Below, piece by piece: positions 29,371 to 40,139 of a DNA stretch of 64,000 nucleotides (positions are counted from its first letter, which is position 1; each line of letters begins with the position of its first letter). This DNA comes from Streptomyces tuirus. Its GTDB lineage: Bacteria > Actinomycetota > Actinomycetes > Streptomycetales > Streptomycetaceae. A program made the position numbers and the translations under genes. Location of the stretch: contig JAGTPG010000002.1 in assembly GCA_018195615.1 (NCBI GenBank), positions 3,768,501 to 3,832,500 of the forward strand. The letters are read 5' to 3'. A model generated the notes under the pieces. It worked only from the letters and a program-made list of their open reading frames with translations, did not search any database and was not told the DNA's origin.

Positions 29371-30193
29371 GCACCCGAGCGAGAAGATCCCCACCGTCGT
29401 CGCCGACGGCGTCGACATCGTCTACCGCGTCAACGGCACCGGCGCCGGACGCGGCTCCGCGACCGCCGCCCTCAACCGCATGCTGCGCCGCAAGCAGACC
29501 GAGAAGGCGGCGGGCGTACGCCGCGTGCACGCCGTGAAGAACGTGTCGTTCGTCGCGTACAAGGGCGAGGCGATCGGCCTGATCGGCACCAACGGCTCGG
29601 GGAAGTCGACCCTGCTGAAGGCCGTCGCCGGGCTGCTCCCCGTGGAGAACGGCCGGATCTACACCGACGGCCAGCCGTCCCTGCTCGGCGTGAACGCCGC
29701 CCTGATGAACGACCTGACCGGCGAGCGCAACGTGCACCTCGGCGGCCTGGCCATGGGCATGTCCCGCGAGCAGATCAGGGACCGCTACCAGGAGATCGTC
29801 GACTTCTCGGGCATCAACGAGAAGGGCGACTTCATCACGCTGCCGATGCGCACGTACTCCTCCGGCATGGCAGCCCGGCTGCGGTTCTCCATCGCCGCCG
29901 CCAAGGACCACGACGTGCTGCTGATCGACGAGGCGCTGGCCACCGGCGACCGCTCCTTCCAGAAGCGCTCCGAGCAGCGCATCCGCGAGCTGCGCAAGCA
30001 CGCCGGAACGGTGTTCCTGGTCAGCCACAACAACAAGTCGATCCGCGACACCTGCGACCGTGTGCTGTGGCTGGAGCGCGGCGAGCTGCTCATGGACGGG
30101 CCGACGGAGGACGTCCTCAAGGAGTACGAGGCGTTCACCGGGGACAAGTCCGCGAAGCCCAAGCCGAAGCCCAAGGTTCCCGTTCCCTCGTGA
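29363..30193 (+). CDS. tagH: Wall polymer ABC exporter ATPase, TagH-like
   Basis: A 276-residue ATPase. It has Walker A GTNGSGKST near residue 78, ABC signature YSSGMAARL, Walker B VLLIDEALATGD and a switch histidine in FLVSHNN. An N-terminal extension before the HAVKNVSF strand is usual for TagH/RfbB-type exporters. The C-terminus is a short Lys/Pro tail without the extra ligand-binding domain seen in some Wzt proteins, so the cargo is probably recognised through its lipid. GTG start at 29363, overlapping tagG. Confidence 0.92.
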   Translation: MAEHPSEKIPTVVADGVDIVYRVNGTGAGRGSATAALNRMLRRKQTEKAAGVRRVHAVKNVSFVAYKGEAIGLIGTNGSGKSTLLKAVAGLLPVENGRIYTDGQPSLLGVNAALMNDLTGERNVHLGGLAMGMSREQIRDRYQEIVDFSGINEKGDFITLPMRTYSSGMAARLRFSIAAAKDHDVLLIDEALATGDRSFQKRSEQRIRELRKHAGTVFLVSHNNKSIRDTCDRVLWLERGELLMDGPTEDVLKEYEAFTGDKSAKPKPKPKVPVPS

Positions 30194-30273
30194 GGACCAC
30201 GTCGGTCGGCCGTTTTGTCGTACAGATGGCACCATGACCGCATACGGTGCAGTCGCGAGAAGGAGTCCCCGTG

Positions 30274-32478
30274 ATGGCCGAGCTCAGCGTCATCGTGTAC
30301 GGGCCGAACGTCCAGGACCATCTGACGGAACTCCTCGACTCCCTCGCCGCCCACCCCCTGCCGGACGCCGAGCTGATCGTGGCCGCGGTGGGCGACTGGG
30401 CCCGGGAGACGGCCGAGCGGCACACCCCGGACGGCCCCGGCCCGCAGGTCCTGCCGCTGCCGGACGGCACGGGCGACGCGGCGGCCCGGGCGGCGGGCGC
30501 GGCCCGGGCCCGCGGACGCTGGCTGCACTTCGTCCACGCCAAGGACGGCCTGCCCGCCGGCACTCCGCGCACGGTCGCCGAGCGGGTGGCCGAGCTGCCC
30601 GACGCCGTGGACGTCCTGCTCCTCGACCACGTCCGCAGCACCTGGCGCACCTCCGGCCTGCCCTCCCCGGACGGTTCCCTGCTCGCCCGGGCGGGCCGTG
30701 CCGACGTCGCCCCGGACGACTGCGCGCCCCTGCTGCGGCTGACTCCGCTGCTGGGCACCCGCGTCCTGCGCGCGGACTTCTACCGGGCGCACGAGCAGCG
30801 GCTCACCACCGACGACGAGCCGTACGGCGCCCTGGCCGCCCTGCTGCTCGCCGATCGCGTCGCCTGCCTGCCGCACGTCGCCTACGAGGACCGCAGGCTG
30901 CGCCCGGCGAGCCTGCCCCCGGCCACTCCCCAGCAGCGCTACGGCCTCGTCGAGCGCTACGAGTCCCTCCTCGACCTCACCCGGGACCGCCGCGCCGCCC
31001 ACGCCGCGCTCTACGACGTGATGGTCCGCGACTGCCTGCGCACCTTCGCGCGCGGCGGCATGGCGGAGGAGGTCGCACGGGAGTTCTTCCGGCGGGCGTC
31101 CCTGGCCGCCCTGCGCCACCGCCCCGAGGACTACCGGCGCCCCGCCGGACTCGAAGGCGTCCGCCGCTCCCTGCTCGAAGAGGGCGCCTACGCCAAGTAC
31201 CGCGCCTTCCAGGCGGTCAACCGCACCCGCCGCACGGCCAGGTCGGCCGTACGGGCCCGGAAGCGCCGGCTCGGCGCCAAACTCCGCGACCACCAGTACC
31301 GCAGGGCCCTCGGCCGCCCGGTCGATCCCGACCTGGCGGTGTTCTCGGCGTACTGGAACCGCGGCGTCGCCTGCAACCCCGCCGCGATCGCCAGGAAACT
31401 CGCCGAACTCGCCCCGCAGGTCCACCCGGTGTGGGTGGTCACGGCGGAGAACGCGGCCCTCCTCCCGCCCGGCACCGACCACGTCGTGCCGGGCAGCCGC
31501 CGCTACTGGGATGTGCTGGCGACCGCCAAGTACCTCGTCAACAACGTCAACTTCCCCAACGCGGTGGTCAAACGCCCCGACGCGATCCACGTCCAGACCC
31601 ACCACGGCACCCCGCTGAAGCGCATGGGCATCGACCAGATGGCCTACCCGGCCGCCGCCCAGGGCCTGGACTTCCAGGCGCTGCTGGAACGGGTCGACAA
31701 GTGGGACTACAGCGTCTCCGCCAACAGCCACACCACGCGCATGTGGGAACGCGCGTACCCCTCGCACTACGTCAGCCTCGACCACGGCTACCCGCGCAAC
31801 GACGTCTACTACACGGCCGGCGCCGAGGACATCCGCGCGATCCGCGACCGGCTCGGCATCGCACCGGGCCGCCGGGCCGTCCTCTACGCCCCCACCCACC
31901 GCGACTACGAGGCCGGCTGGACCCCCCGCCTGGACCTCGCCGCCCTCGCGGACCGCCTCGGCGACGACACGGTCCTCCTCGTCCGGGGCCACTACTTCTA
32001 CGGCGGCGCGGCGTCCCCGCTCACCAACCTGCGCCGCACCGGCAGGATCATCGACGTCTCCTCCTACGACCCGGTGGAGGAGCTGTGCCTGGCGGCGGAC
32101 GCCCTGGTCACGGACTACTCCTCGATCATGTTCGACTACGCCAACCTCGACCGCCCGATCGTGATCCACGCCGACGACTGGGAGACGTACCGCACCACCC
32201 GCGGCGTCTACTTCGACCTGATGGCCGAGGCCCCGGGCCCGGTCGCCCGCAGCCAGCAGGAGCTGACGGAGATCCTCACCACCGACGCCTGGCACGACGA
32301 ACGCGCGGCGAAGACCCGGGCCGTCTTCCGGCGCCGGTTCTGCGAGTACGACGACGGACGCGCCGCCGAACGCGTCGTCCGCCGGGTCTTCCTCGGCCAG
32401 GACGAGGGGTCCCTGCCGCCGGTGCTGCCGATCGGGGAACGCACCCCGGCCCCGACCCCGCAGGAGGCGACCGCATGA
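30274..32478 (+). CDS. tagF: TagF-like CDP-glycerol glycerophosphotransferase with degenerate GT2 domain, paralogue 4
   Basis: 734 residues, intact frame, so it is the best template for its three broken paralogues. The TagF-like domain (about 350-715) is complete: QTHHGTPLKRMG with the catalytic His, YAPTHRDYE, LVRGHYFYGG with the second His, and DYSSIMFDYANLDRP. The N-terminal 230 residues align with the GT2 domains of the paralogues but lack the acidic motifs (VAAVGDW replaces the DDxS region and FVHAKDG replaces LDSDD), so sugar transfer is unlikely. Predicted role: polymerising glycerol phosphate from CDP-glycerol on a lipid-linked primer at the membrane. AAGGAG lies 8 bases before the ATG; the end overlaps the next gene. 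Confidence 0.9.
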   Translation: MAELSVIVYGPNVQDHLTELLDSLAAHPLPDAELIVAAVGDWARETAERHTPDGPGPQVLPLPDGTGDAAARAAGAARARGRWLHFVHAKDGLPAGTPRTVAERVAELPDAVDVLLLDHVRSTWRTSGLPSPDGSLLARAGRADVAPDDCAPLLRLTPLLGTRVLRADFYRAHEQRLTTDDEPYGALAALLLADRVACLPHVAYEDRRLRPASLPPATPQQRYGLVERYESLLDLTRDRRAAHAALYDVMVRDCLRTFARGGMAEEVAREFFRRASLAALRHRPEDYRRPAGLEGVRRSLLEEGAYAKYRAFQAVNRTRRTARSAVRARKRRLGAKLRDHQYRRALGRPVDPDLAVFSAYWNRGVACNPAAIARKLAELAPQVHPVWVVTAENAALLPPGTDHVVPGSRRYWDVLATAKYLVNNVNFPNAVVKRPDAIHVQTHHGTPLKRMGIDQMAYPAAAQGLDFQALLERVDKWDYSVSANSHTTRMWERAYPSHYVSLDHGYPRNDVYYTAGAEDIRAIRDRLGIAPGRRAVLYAPTHRDYEAGWTPRLDLAALADRLGDDTVLLVRGHYFYGGAASPLTNLRRTGRIIDVSSYDPVEELCLAADALVTDYSSIMFDYANLDRPIVIHADDWETYRTTRGVYFDLMAEAPGPVARSQQELTEILTTDAWHDERAAKTRAVFRRRFCEYDDGRAAERVVRRVFLGQDEGSLPPVLPIGERTPAPTPQEATA

Positions 32479-34118
32479 GCACTCCCGACGTCACCGTGAC
32501 GGTCATCGTCTACAACGACGCCGAACGCCTCACCCGCGCGGTCGACTCGGTCCGCCGGCAGACCCACGCGAACCTCGAGATCATCATCAGCGACGACCAC
32601 TCGACGGACGGAACACCCACGGTGGCCAGGCGGTTGGCGAGCCAGGACCCCCGCGTCCGCCACCTCCGCCTGGAGCGGAACAGCGGCGGCTGCGGCGTGC
32701 CGCGCAACCGCGCGCTGGACATCGCCCGGGCGCCGTTGGTGATGTTCCTCGACAGCGACGACGAACTCCCCGGCAACGCCGTCGAACTGCTGCTCGCCGC
32801 GCACCGCGAACGCGAGATCGACTTCGCGATGGGCGCGGTGCAGCGGGTCCGGGTGGACAACGGCCGCCGCTCGACGTGGATGCCGCACCTGGTCGCCGAG
32901 CGCCGCACCCTCGACGGCATCGAGGCCGACCCGCGCCTGTTCTTCGAGCACCTGTCGACGAGCAAGATGTACGCCCGCGCCTTCCTCGACCGGCACCACC
33001 TGCGCTTCCCCGAGGGCATCCACTACGAGGACCAGTTGTTCTCGGCGCAGGCGTACTGCCTGGCCAAGAGCTTCACGATCATCCCGGAACCGGTCTACCG
33101 CTGGTACGTCGCCCCGTTCGCCGCCTCCGCGTCGGCGTCGATATCCAACCAGCGGCACAAACTCGCCAACGTCCGCGACCGCATCCACGTCCAGCACCTC
33201 ATCGACGCGTTCCTGGCCGAGAGCGGGCACGCGTCGCTCCGTGAGGACAAGGACCACAAGTTCCTCAAGCACGACTTCCGGATGTACGCCGGTGACCTGC
33301 CCTACCGGGACGAGGAGTGGCTGTCCGCCTTCGCGGACCTGGTCACCCCCTACCTGGACACACTCGCCCCGGGCGCCTACGCCCGCCTCCCCGCGCCGAG
33401 CGCGTGGTCCTCCAGCTGATCCGCGACCGCCGCCTGGCGGAGGCACGACTGGCCGCGCGGGCCTGGGCCACGGGGTGGCCCCCAGGCAGGTCACGACGGA
33501 CGCGGAGGGCCGCACCTACTGGGGCGGCGAGGTCCCGTCCTCCGCATGGTCCCGCCGGGAACTGGACATCTCGGAACTGGAGCTGGAGGCCCGACCGTTC
33601 CCCAGCGCCCAGTTCCGCCACGAGATCACGGAGATCGCCCGGGGCCCGGGCGCCTCGGTCGACCTCACCGTCCGCACCTACGACCCGGCCCTGCGCCTTC
33701 CGGTCGGCCCCCACCGCGCCACGCTCCTCATCGCCCCCGGCAAGCGCCGCCTCCACATCCCCTTCCGCCTCTCCCCCGTCCGCCCGGGCGTCTTCGAGGG
33801 CCATGCCCACCTGGACCTGGCAGCGGCCTCCCTCCCCTGCAGGGCTTCACCGGGATCCGTCACCCGCTTCTCCGCCTGGAACACCAGGGCCTGTCCCACA
33901 CGGGCCTGCTGCTGGCCCCTCTGACCTTCCCGACGGTCACGACCCGGGTGCCCCACCACCGCTTGACCCTGGAACCCGAGGGCCACGGCCCCGGCCGCTT
34001 GCAGGTCCGCTGGGAAGCGGTGGGCGTGACGGCGAGGTTGATACGCCCGGTGGTACGCCACGTGGCGAGGCCCAGGGTGAAGCGAGCAGCACACCTGGTG
34101 GCAAGCGCACTGAAGTGA
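32475..34118 (+). CDS. Family 2 glycosyltransferase with C-terminal beta-rich domain (frame broken three times)
   Basis: About 548 residues after repair. The GT-A part is intact and complete: VTVIVYNDAE start, SDDHSTDGTPT, NSGGCGVPRNRAL, FLDSDDELPG and FPEGIHYEDQLF. It continues with the KFLKHDFRMYAGDL helix and a beta-rich C-terminal region. Breaks lie near 33398 (missing C), 33477 and 33837; read as is, the protein stops at 33419. It is a paralogue of the glycosyltransferase at 24869-26494. The start overlaps the tagF stop (ATGA), so both are translated from one mRNA, as expected for decoration of the polymer during synthesis. Confidence 0.85.
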
Positions 34119-34124
34119 GTGCCG

Positions 34125-34567
34125 TCAGGCGTCGTGCTGGAACACCCACGTGCGGCAGACGAGGAAACGGAACACGGAGGCCAGCACGATCGAAAGGGCC
34201 TTGACCACGTTGGACTCCAGGGACCGGCCGGCCCGAGCCCGTGATATCCGGCGTAGAACAGTCCGCTCTCCATGGCGACGCCGATGCCGCTGAAGACGAA
34301 GAACAGCGCGATCTGACGCCGGGTCCGCGCGGCCCGGTCCCGGTAGGTGTAGTACCGGAAGCCGAGGTAGTTGCTGCCCATGGCGATCAGGCTGGCCGAC
34401 ACGGTCGCCACCATCGCGGGCCGGTGCAGCCCGTGCAGGAGCACGTTGAACACCAGGAAGTTCACCGCGACGCCGCTCCCGCCGACCAGCGCGAAGTTCA
34501 CCGCTTCCAGGACGACGCGCCGCACCGGGGCGGGAGCGGCCACTCGCTCCTCGGAGAGGTTCACCAT
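34125..34567 (-). CDS. GtrA-family membrane protein (frame broken once)
   Basis: About 147 residues with four membrane helices, as usual for GtrA/DPMS-related proteins thought to flip or stabilise polyprenyl-phosphate sugars. Recognisable blocks are FALVGGSGVAVNFLVFNVLL, SNYLGFRYYTYRD and the end FRFLVCRTWVF. The last helix is reached only after restoring one C near 34223. It is convergent with the wall-polymer genes and a plausible partner of the GT-C proteins there. Confidence 0.85.
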
Positions 34568-34637
34568 CACGCCCCAAGCCTTAGCCCGAAACGGTAAGCC
34601 CCCCGCTCGAATCCCCCTGAGGCACGCCAAGAACAGA

Positions 34638-34676
34638 ACGCCCCGGGCCGCCGGTCGGCACCGGCCCGGGGCGTTT
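34638..34676. terminator. Strong terminator after glutamate dehydrogenase gene
   Basis: A perfect 14-bp stem (34638-34651 with 34663-34676) with an 11-base loop. It starts 16 bases after the stop of the minus-strand dehydrogenase gene, which it probably terminates. Confidence 0.8.
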
Positions 34677-34691
34677 CCGCTGTCGTACGCG

Positions 34692-37600
34692 CTAGGAGTG
34701 CTGCCGCAGCAGCGTCCTCATCGTCCGCATCGCCACCGACAGGTTCGCGAGGTCGAACGCCTCGGACCCCTGGATCTCCTCCAGTGTGGTGCGGGCCCGG
34801 CCGAGGATCGCCGCGTTCTTCTGCTCCCACGCCTTGTAGCGCTGCTCGGGCGTCGAGGTGCCGTTGCCCACCGCCAGGACGTCGGCGGTCAGCGCCGCGT
34901 GCGCCGCGTACAGGTCCTCGCGGATCGCCGCGCGGGCCATGGACTGCCAGCGGTCGGCGCGGGGCAGCTCGATGATGCGGTCCATGAGCTGGGTGATGCG
35001 CAGCCGGTCGGCGAGGTCGTAGTAGACCTCGGCGACGTCCAGCGGCTCCCGGCCCATGCGGTCGGCGATCGAGACGATGTCGAGCGTCGGGAAGGCGGAG
35101 GAGAACCCGGCCACGCGGGTGGCGAGTTCGTCCGGGACGCCGACGCCCGTCAGCTCGTCGTAGATCTTCCCGTACCACTCCAGGTCCGCGCCCCGCAGCA
35201 GCTTCGGCAGCTGGGCCCAGACCTGCTCCACGCGGTCGGCGAAGAAGTCGACGGTCTCGGCCAGCTCCAGCGGCTGCGGCCGGTTGTTGAGCAGCCAGCG
35301 CGTGCCGCGCTCGACCAGGCGGCGCGAGTGCAGGCGGATCCGGGTCTGGACCTCGGCGTCGGCCTTGTTGTCGAGCCCCTCGACCCCGTCCCACACGGCA
35401 GACGAGCGGAAGATCGCGCGGGCCGCGGTCTGCGCCCGGACGATCTCCTCCAGCGACGCGCCCGTCTCCTCGCGCAGGCGGTGCAGATACGTCGTACCGC
35501 CCGTGTTGACCGTGTCGTTGACCAGGACGGTCGTGGTGATCTCGCGGCGCAGCGGGTGGCCGTCGAGCCGGTCGGGGAACTGCTCGCGCAGCTGCGTCGG
35601 GAAGTACGCGTGCAGCAGGCCCTTCAGATACGGGTCGTCCGGCAGCGAGGTGTGCAGCAGCTCCTCGGCGACCGTGATCTTCGTGTACGCCAGCAGCACG
35701 GCCGTCTCCGGGCCGGTCAGGCCCTGCCCCTGCGCGAGCCGCTCGCGGATCTGCCGGTCGGTGGGCAGGAACTCCAGCGCCCGGTCCAGGTGGCCCTCCC
35801 TGACCAGGTGCTTCATGAAGCGCTGCTGGGCGTGGAGCATGTCCTTGGACTGGGCGAGGGCGTTGGCGATCGCCGTGTTCTGCGCGTAGTTGTTGCGCAG
35901 TACCAGGCGGCCGACCTCGTCGGTCATCTCGGCGAGCAGCTTGTTGCGCTGCTTGACGGTCATGTCGCCGTCCGCGACCAGGCCGTTGAGCAGGATCTTG
36001 ATGTTCACCTCGTGGTCGGAGGTGTCCACGCCCGCGCTGTTGTCGATGGCGTCGGTGTTGATCCGGCCGCCGTGCAGTGCGAACTCGATCCGGCCGAGCT
36101 GGGTCAGGCCCAGGTTGCCGCCCTCGCCGACGACCTTGACGCGCAGGTCCTGGCCGTCGACGCGGATGGCGTCGTTGGCCTTGTCGCCGACGTCCGTGTT
36201 CGCCTCGGCCGAGGACTTGACGTACGTACCGATGCCGCCGTTCCACAGCAGGTCCACCGGCGCCTGGAGGATCGCCTTCATCAGGTCCGCCGGGTCAGCT
36301 TGGCGACCTTGGACTCGATGCCGAGGGCCTCGCGGATGTGCGAGTTGACCGGGATCGCCTTGGCCGTACGCGGGAAGATGCCGCCGCCGGCCGACAGCAG
36401 CTCCTTGTTGTAGTCCTCCCAGCTGGACCGCGGCAGCTCGAACAGGCGGCGGCGCTCGGCGTAGGAGGTGGCGGCGTCCGGGTTCGGGTCGATGAAGATG
36501 TGCCGGTGGTCGAAGGCGGCGACCAGGCGGATGTGCTCGGAGAGCAGCATGCCGTTGCCGAACACGTCGCCGGACATGTCACCGATGCCGACGACCGTGA
36601 AGTCCTCGCTCTGCGTGTCCACGCCCATGTCGCGGAAGTGCCGCTTGACGGACTCCCAGGCGCCGCGGGCGGTGATGCCCATGCCCTTGTGGTCGTAGCC
36701 GGCGGAGCCGCCGGAGGCGAAGGCGTCACCGAGCCAGAAGTTGTACTTCTCGGCGACCCCGTTGGCGATGTCGGAGAAGGTCGCGGTGCCCTTGTCGGCG
36801 GCGACGACGAGGTAGGTGTCGTCCTCGTCGTGCCGGACGACGTCGGCCGGGGGCACGACCTCGCCCGCGACCATGTTGTCGGTGATGTCGAGCAGCGCCG
36901 AGATGAACGTCTTGTAGCTGGCGATGCCCTCGGCCATCCACGCGTCGCGGTCGACGCTCGGGTCGGGCAGCTGCTTGGCGACGAAGCCGCCCTTGGCGCC
37001 GACCGGCACGATGACGGTGTTCTTCACCATCTGCGCCTTGACCAGACCGAGGATCTCGGTGCGGAAGTCCTCACGCCGGTCGGACCAGCGCAGACCACCG
37101 CGCGCGACCTTGCCGAAGCGCAGGTGCACACCCTCGACCCGGGGCGAGTACACCCAGATCTCGAACGCCGGGCGCGGCGCCGGCAGGTCGGGGATGGCCT
37201 GCGGGTCGAACTTCATGGAGACGTACTCGTGCGGCTTGCCGCCCGCGGCCTCCTGGAAGAAGTTGGTCCGCAGGGTCGCCTTGATGACGGTGAGGAAGGA
37301 CCTGAGGATCCGGTCCTCGTCGAGGCTCGCGACCTGGTCGAGCGCCGCGTCGACCTCCTCCAGCAGCGCGTCCACGATCTCGTGCCCCGCACGCTGCCGG
37401 TCCGGCGACATCCGCGCCTCGAACAGGGAGACGAGCAGCCGGGTGGTGTGGACGTTGTTGCGGAGGGTGTCCTCCATGTAGTCCTGGCTGAACGTCGAGC
37501 CTGCCTGGCGCAGGTACTTCGCGTACGCCCGCAGCACCATCGCCTGCCGCCAGGTCAGCCCGGCGCTCAGCACGAGGGCGTTGAAGCCGTCGTTCTCGGC

Positions 37601-39644
37601 CTGGCCGGTCCAGGTGGCCGCGAAGGCGTCCTGGAACCGCTCGCGGGCGTCGTCGCCGAAGTAGTCCCCGCTGCCGTTCCGCGAGCGGGGCATCCGCAGA
37701 CCGAAGTCGTAGATCCAGGCCACGCTGCGGTCCGAGCAGCGCAGCTCGTACGGCCGCTCGTCGACGACCTCGACGCCGATCCGGCTGAGGACCGGCAGCA
37801 CCGCCGACAGGGAGATCGCGTCCCCCGTGCGGTAGATCTTGAAGCGGCGCTCCTCGGGGGCGGCGCCCACCGGCTCGTACAGGCTGAGCGCGAAGTCCTT
37901 GTCCTCCTCGGCGTTCAGCTGTTCGAGGTGGACGAGGTCGGCGACCGCGGCACGCGGGTTGTGGTCGGCCTTGTAGCCCTCGGGAAGGCGTGCGCGTAGC
38001 GGCGCATCAGCTCGGCCGCGCGCTCCTCACCGAGCTCGGCGTCGAGCGCCTCGGCGAAGGCGTCCTCCCAGGAGCGGGCGGCCTCCATCAGCCGGGCCTC
38101 GATGCGCTCCTTGTCCAGGTCGGACAGCTCCGGCAGCTCCGTGCCCTGCGGGACCCGGACGACGAAGTGCAGCCGGGACAGGATCGACTCGGTGTTCCAC
38201 GCCGTGAAGTCGACGCTGATGCCGCCCAGCTCCTCCTTCAGGATCTCGATGATCCTGAGGCGTACGGCCGTGGTGTAGCGGTCGCGCGGGAGGTAGACGA
38301 GGGCGGAGTAGTAGCGCCCGTACTCGTCCTGGCGCAGGTAGAGCCTCAGGCGCCTGCGTTCCTGGAGGTAGAGCACGGAGGTGACGATGGACCGCAGTTC
38401 GTCGACCGGGGTCTGGAACAGCTCGTCGCGCGGGTACGTCTCCAGGATCTGGAGCAGGTCGCGCCCGTCGTGGCTGTTGGGCGAGAACCCGGCCTGTTCG
38501 AGGACCTCCTCGACCTTGCGCCGGATGACCGGGACCCGGCGCACGGACTCGGTGTAGGCGGCGGAGGAGAACAGCCCGAGGAAGCGCCGCTCGCCGACGA
38601 CATTGCCCTCGGCGTCGAACTTCTTGACGCCGATGTAGTCCAGGTACGACGGCCGGTGCACGGTCGCCCGGCTGTTCGCCTTGGTCAGGACGAGCAGCTT
38701 GTGCTCGCGGGCCTTGGCCCTCGCGTCGGCGGGCAGCCGCTCGAAGGAAGGGCTGACCGGGTGGCTCTCCTCGTCGGCGTGGTGCGGGTCGGAGCGCAGT
38801 ATGCCGAGGCCGGTGCCCGGCATGGCGGCCAGCGAGTCGTCCTCACGCAGCTGGTACTCGCGGTAGCCGAGGAAGGTGAAGTGGTCGTCGGCCAGCCAGC
38901 GCAGCAGCTCACGGGCCTCCTCGACCTGCGGTCCGGGCAGGTCGCCGGGGATGGGCTCGTCCGGCAGCCCCTCCGCCAGCCGGGTCGCCGCGTCCCGCAT
39001 CTTGCCCCAGTCCTCGACGGCCTCCCGGGCGTCGGACAGGACGCGCAGCAGGTCGGCGGTGATCTGCTTCAGGTCGGACCGGTCGGTCTCGCGGTCGATC
39101 TCGACGTGGATCCAGGACTCGACGTGCGCGTCGTGCGGCAGGTCGCCGCTCGGCGGGGCCGACACCACCTCGATGAGCTTGCCGGTGACATCGCGCCGCA
39201 CGACGAACTGCGGGTGGATGACGACGTGGATCCCGCGCCCCTGCCGCGTCAGCTCATTGGTCACGGAGTCGACGAGGAAGGGCATGTCGTCGGTGACGAC
39301 CTCGACGACGGAGTGGCTGCAGGTCCACCCGTTCTCTTCCACCGTCGGGGTGTGCACCCGCACGTTGGCCGTGCCCTGGGGGCGGTTCTCAGCCAGCCGG
39401 TAGTGCGAGACGGCGGCTCCGAAGACATCGACCGGGTCACGGTCGGTAAGGTCCTCCGGGGCGGTGTGCAGGTAGTAGCGCTGGAGGAACGAGAGCAGGG
39501 ACTCGCGGTCCGGGGCTTCCTGGGCGTCTGGGGTCTCCTCGCCCGTCGACCCGGTCGGTAGGTGCCCCCGACCGGGCTGTTCTCAGCAACCCGGGCGGCC
39601 CTCTCGAGCAACTCGGCCTTGGCTTCGTCCAGCTTGGTCTGCAT
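34692..39644 (-). CDS. gdhB: NAD-specific glutamate dehydrogenase, 180-kDa class (frame broken three times)
   Basis: About 1651 residues after repair. This is the very large L_180 class first described in Streptomyces, which oxidises glutamate to 2-oxoglutarate and ammonia with NAD. The order is a long N-terminal regulatory region (PFLVDSVTNELTRQG, then ACT-like repeats), the catalytic core (KVARGGLRWSDRREDFRTEI, VPVGAKGGFV, VGIGDMSGDVFGNGMLL) and a helical C-terminal domain (ETAVLLAYTKI). Breaks lie near 39555 (missing G), 37981 (missing C) and 36292 (missing C). Read unrepaired it appears as four pieces. The ATG at 39644 gives MQTKLDEAKAEL. It is transcribed alone. Confidence 0.93.
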
Positions 39645-40139
39645 TGTCCTCTGGCTCCTGTCGCGCGCCGTTGCGTGACGTAGAAGGAAGTACGGCCTCT
39701 GCGCTTACGACGTCACGCCGTGACACGGGGTATCCGGTCTGTTCCGACGCTATGCCGCAAGGCGAGATGAGCGGGGGTGTCTGAGCCATTCTTGAGCTGA
39801 CCCACGGGTATGAGGCTGCTCTCCGCGACGCCTCGGACCGGGTGGTGCTCGGCGTCCCGGGAGTCCTCGATGCCCCGTCCCGCCCGCGAAGACCAGCGAC
39901 CGCCGCCCGGTCACGGATGTGGTCCGTGCTCTCCGGGCGCAGGGCAGGGACGACGACGTCCCCGCGAACTATCGCGCTGATCACGCCACCAAGGCTATCG
40001 CTCCTTACAGGGGCTCCGTCATGAGCCGTATGTGTACAAAACCAGGCCTGGAAGTTTGACGTTCTGCACAGTGCGGACACGACCGAGCTACCTGGAGCTG
40101 CGGACCCACCCCGCCTCGGCACCAACGCCGAGCACCTGA
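39645..40139. other. Intergenic region upstream of glutamate dehydrogenase
   Basis: 495 bases between the dehydrogenase start and the HAD gene stop. I see no supported gene. A minus-strand frame here (from about 39990, starting ISAIVRGDVVVPALRP) lacks family motifs and runs into the dehydrogenase gene, so it is not called. The 39700-39780 part should carry the dehydrogenase promoter. Confidence 0.4.

Noticed and set aside
29785..32295. Long minus-strand open frame (about 836 codons) opposite tagH and tagF
   Set aside because: The plus strand carries complete ABC ATPase and TagF motifs; this is a codon-bias shadow.
13435..34118. Secondary-metabolite (glycosylated antibiotic) cluster
   Set aside because: No polyketide, peptide or terpene synthase and no resistance gene; TagF-like, TagGH and GT-C genes point to a wall polymer.
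39645..40125. Small minus-strand protein gene upstream of gdh
   Set aside because: No ribosome site, family motif or typical codon pattern beyond general GC bias, and it runs into the gdh gene.
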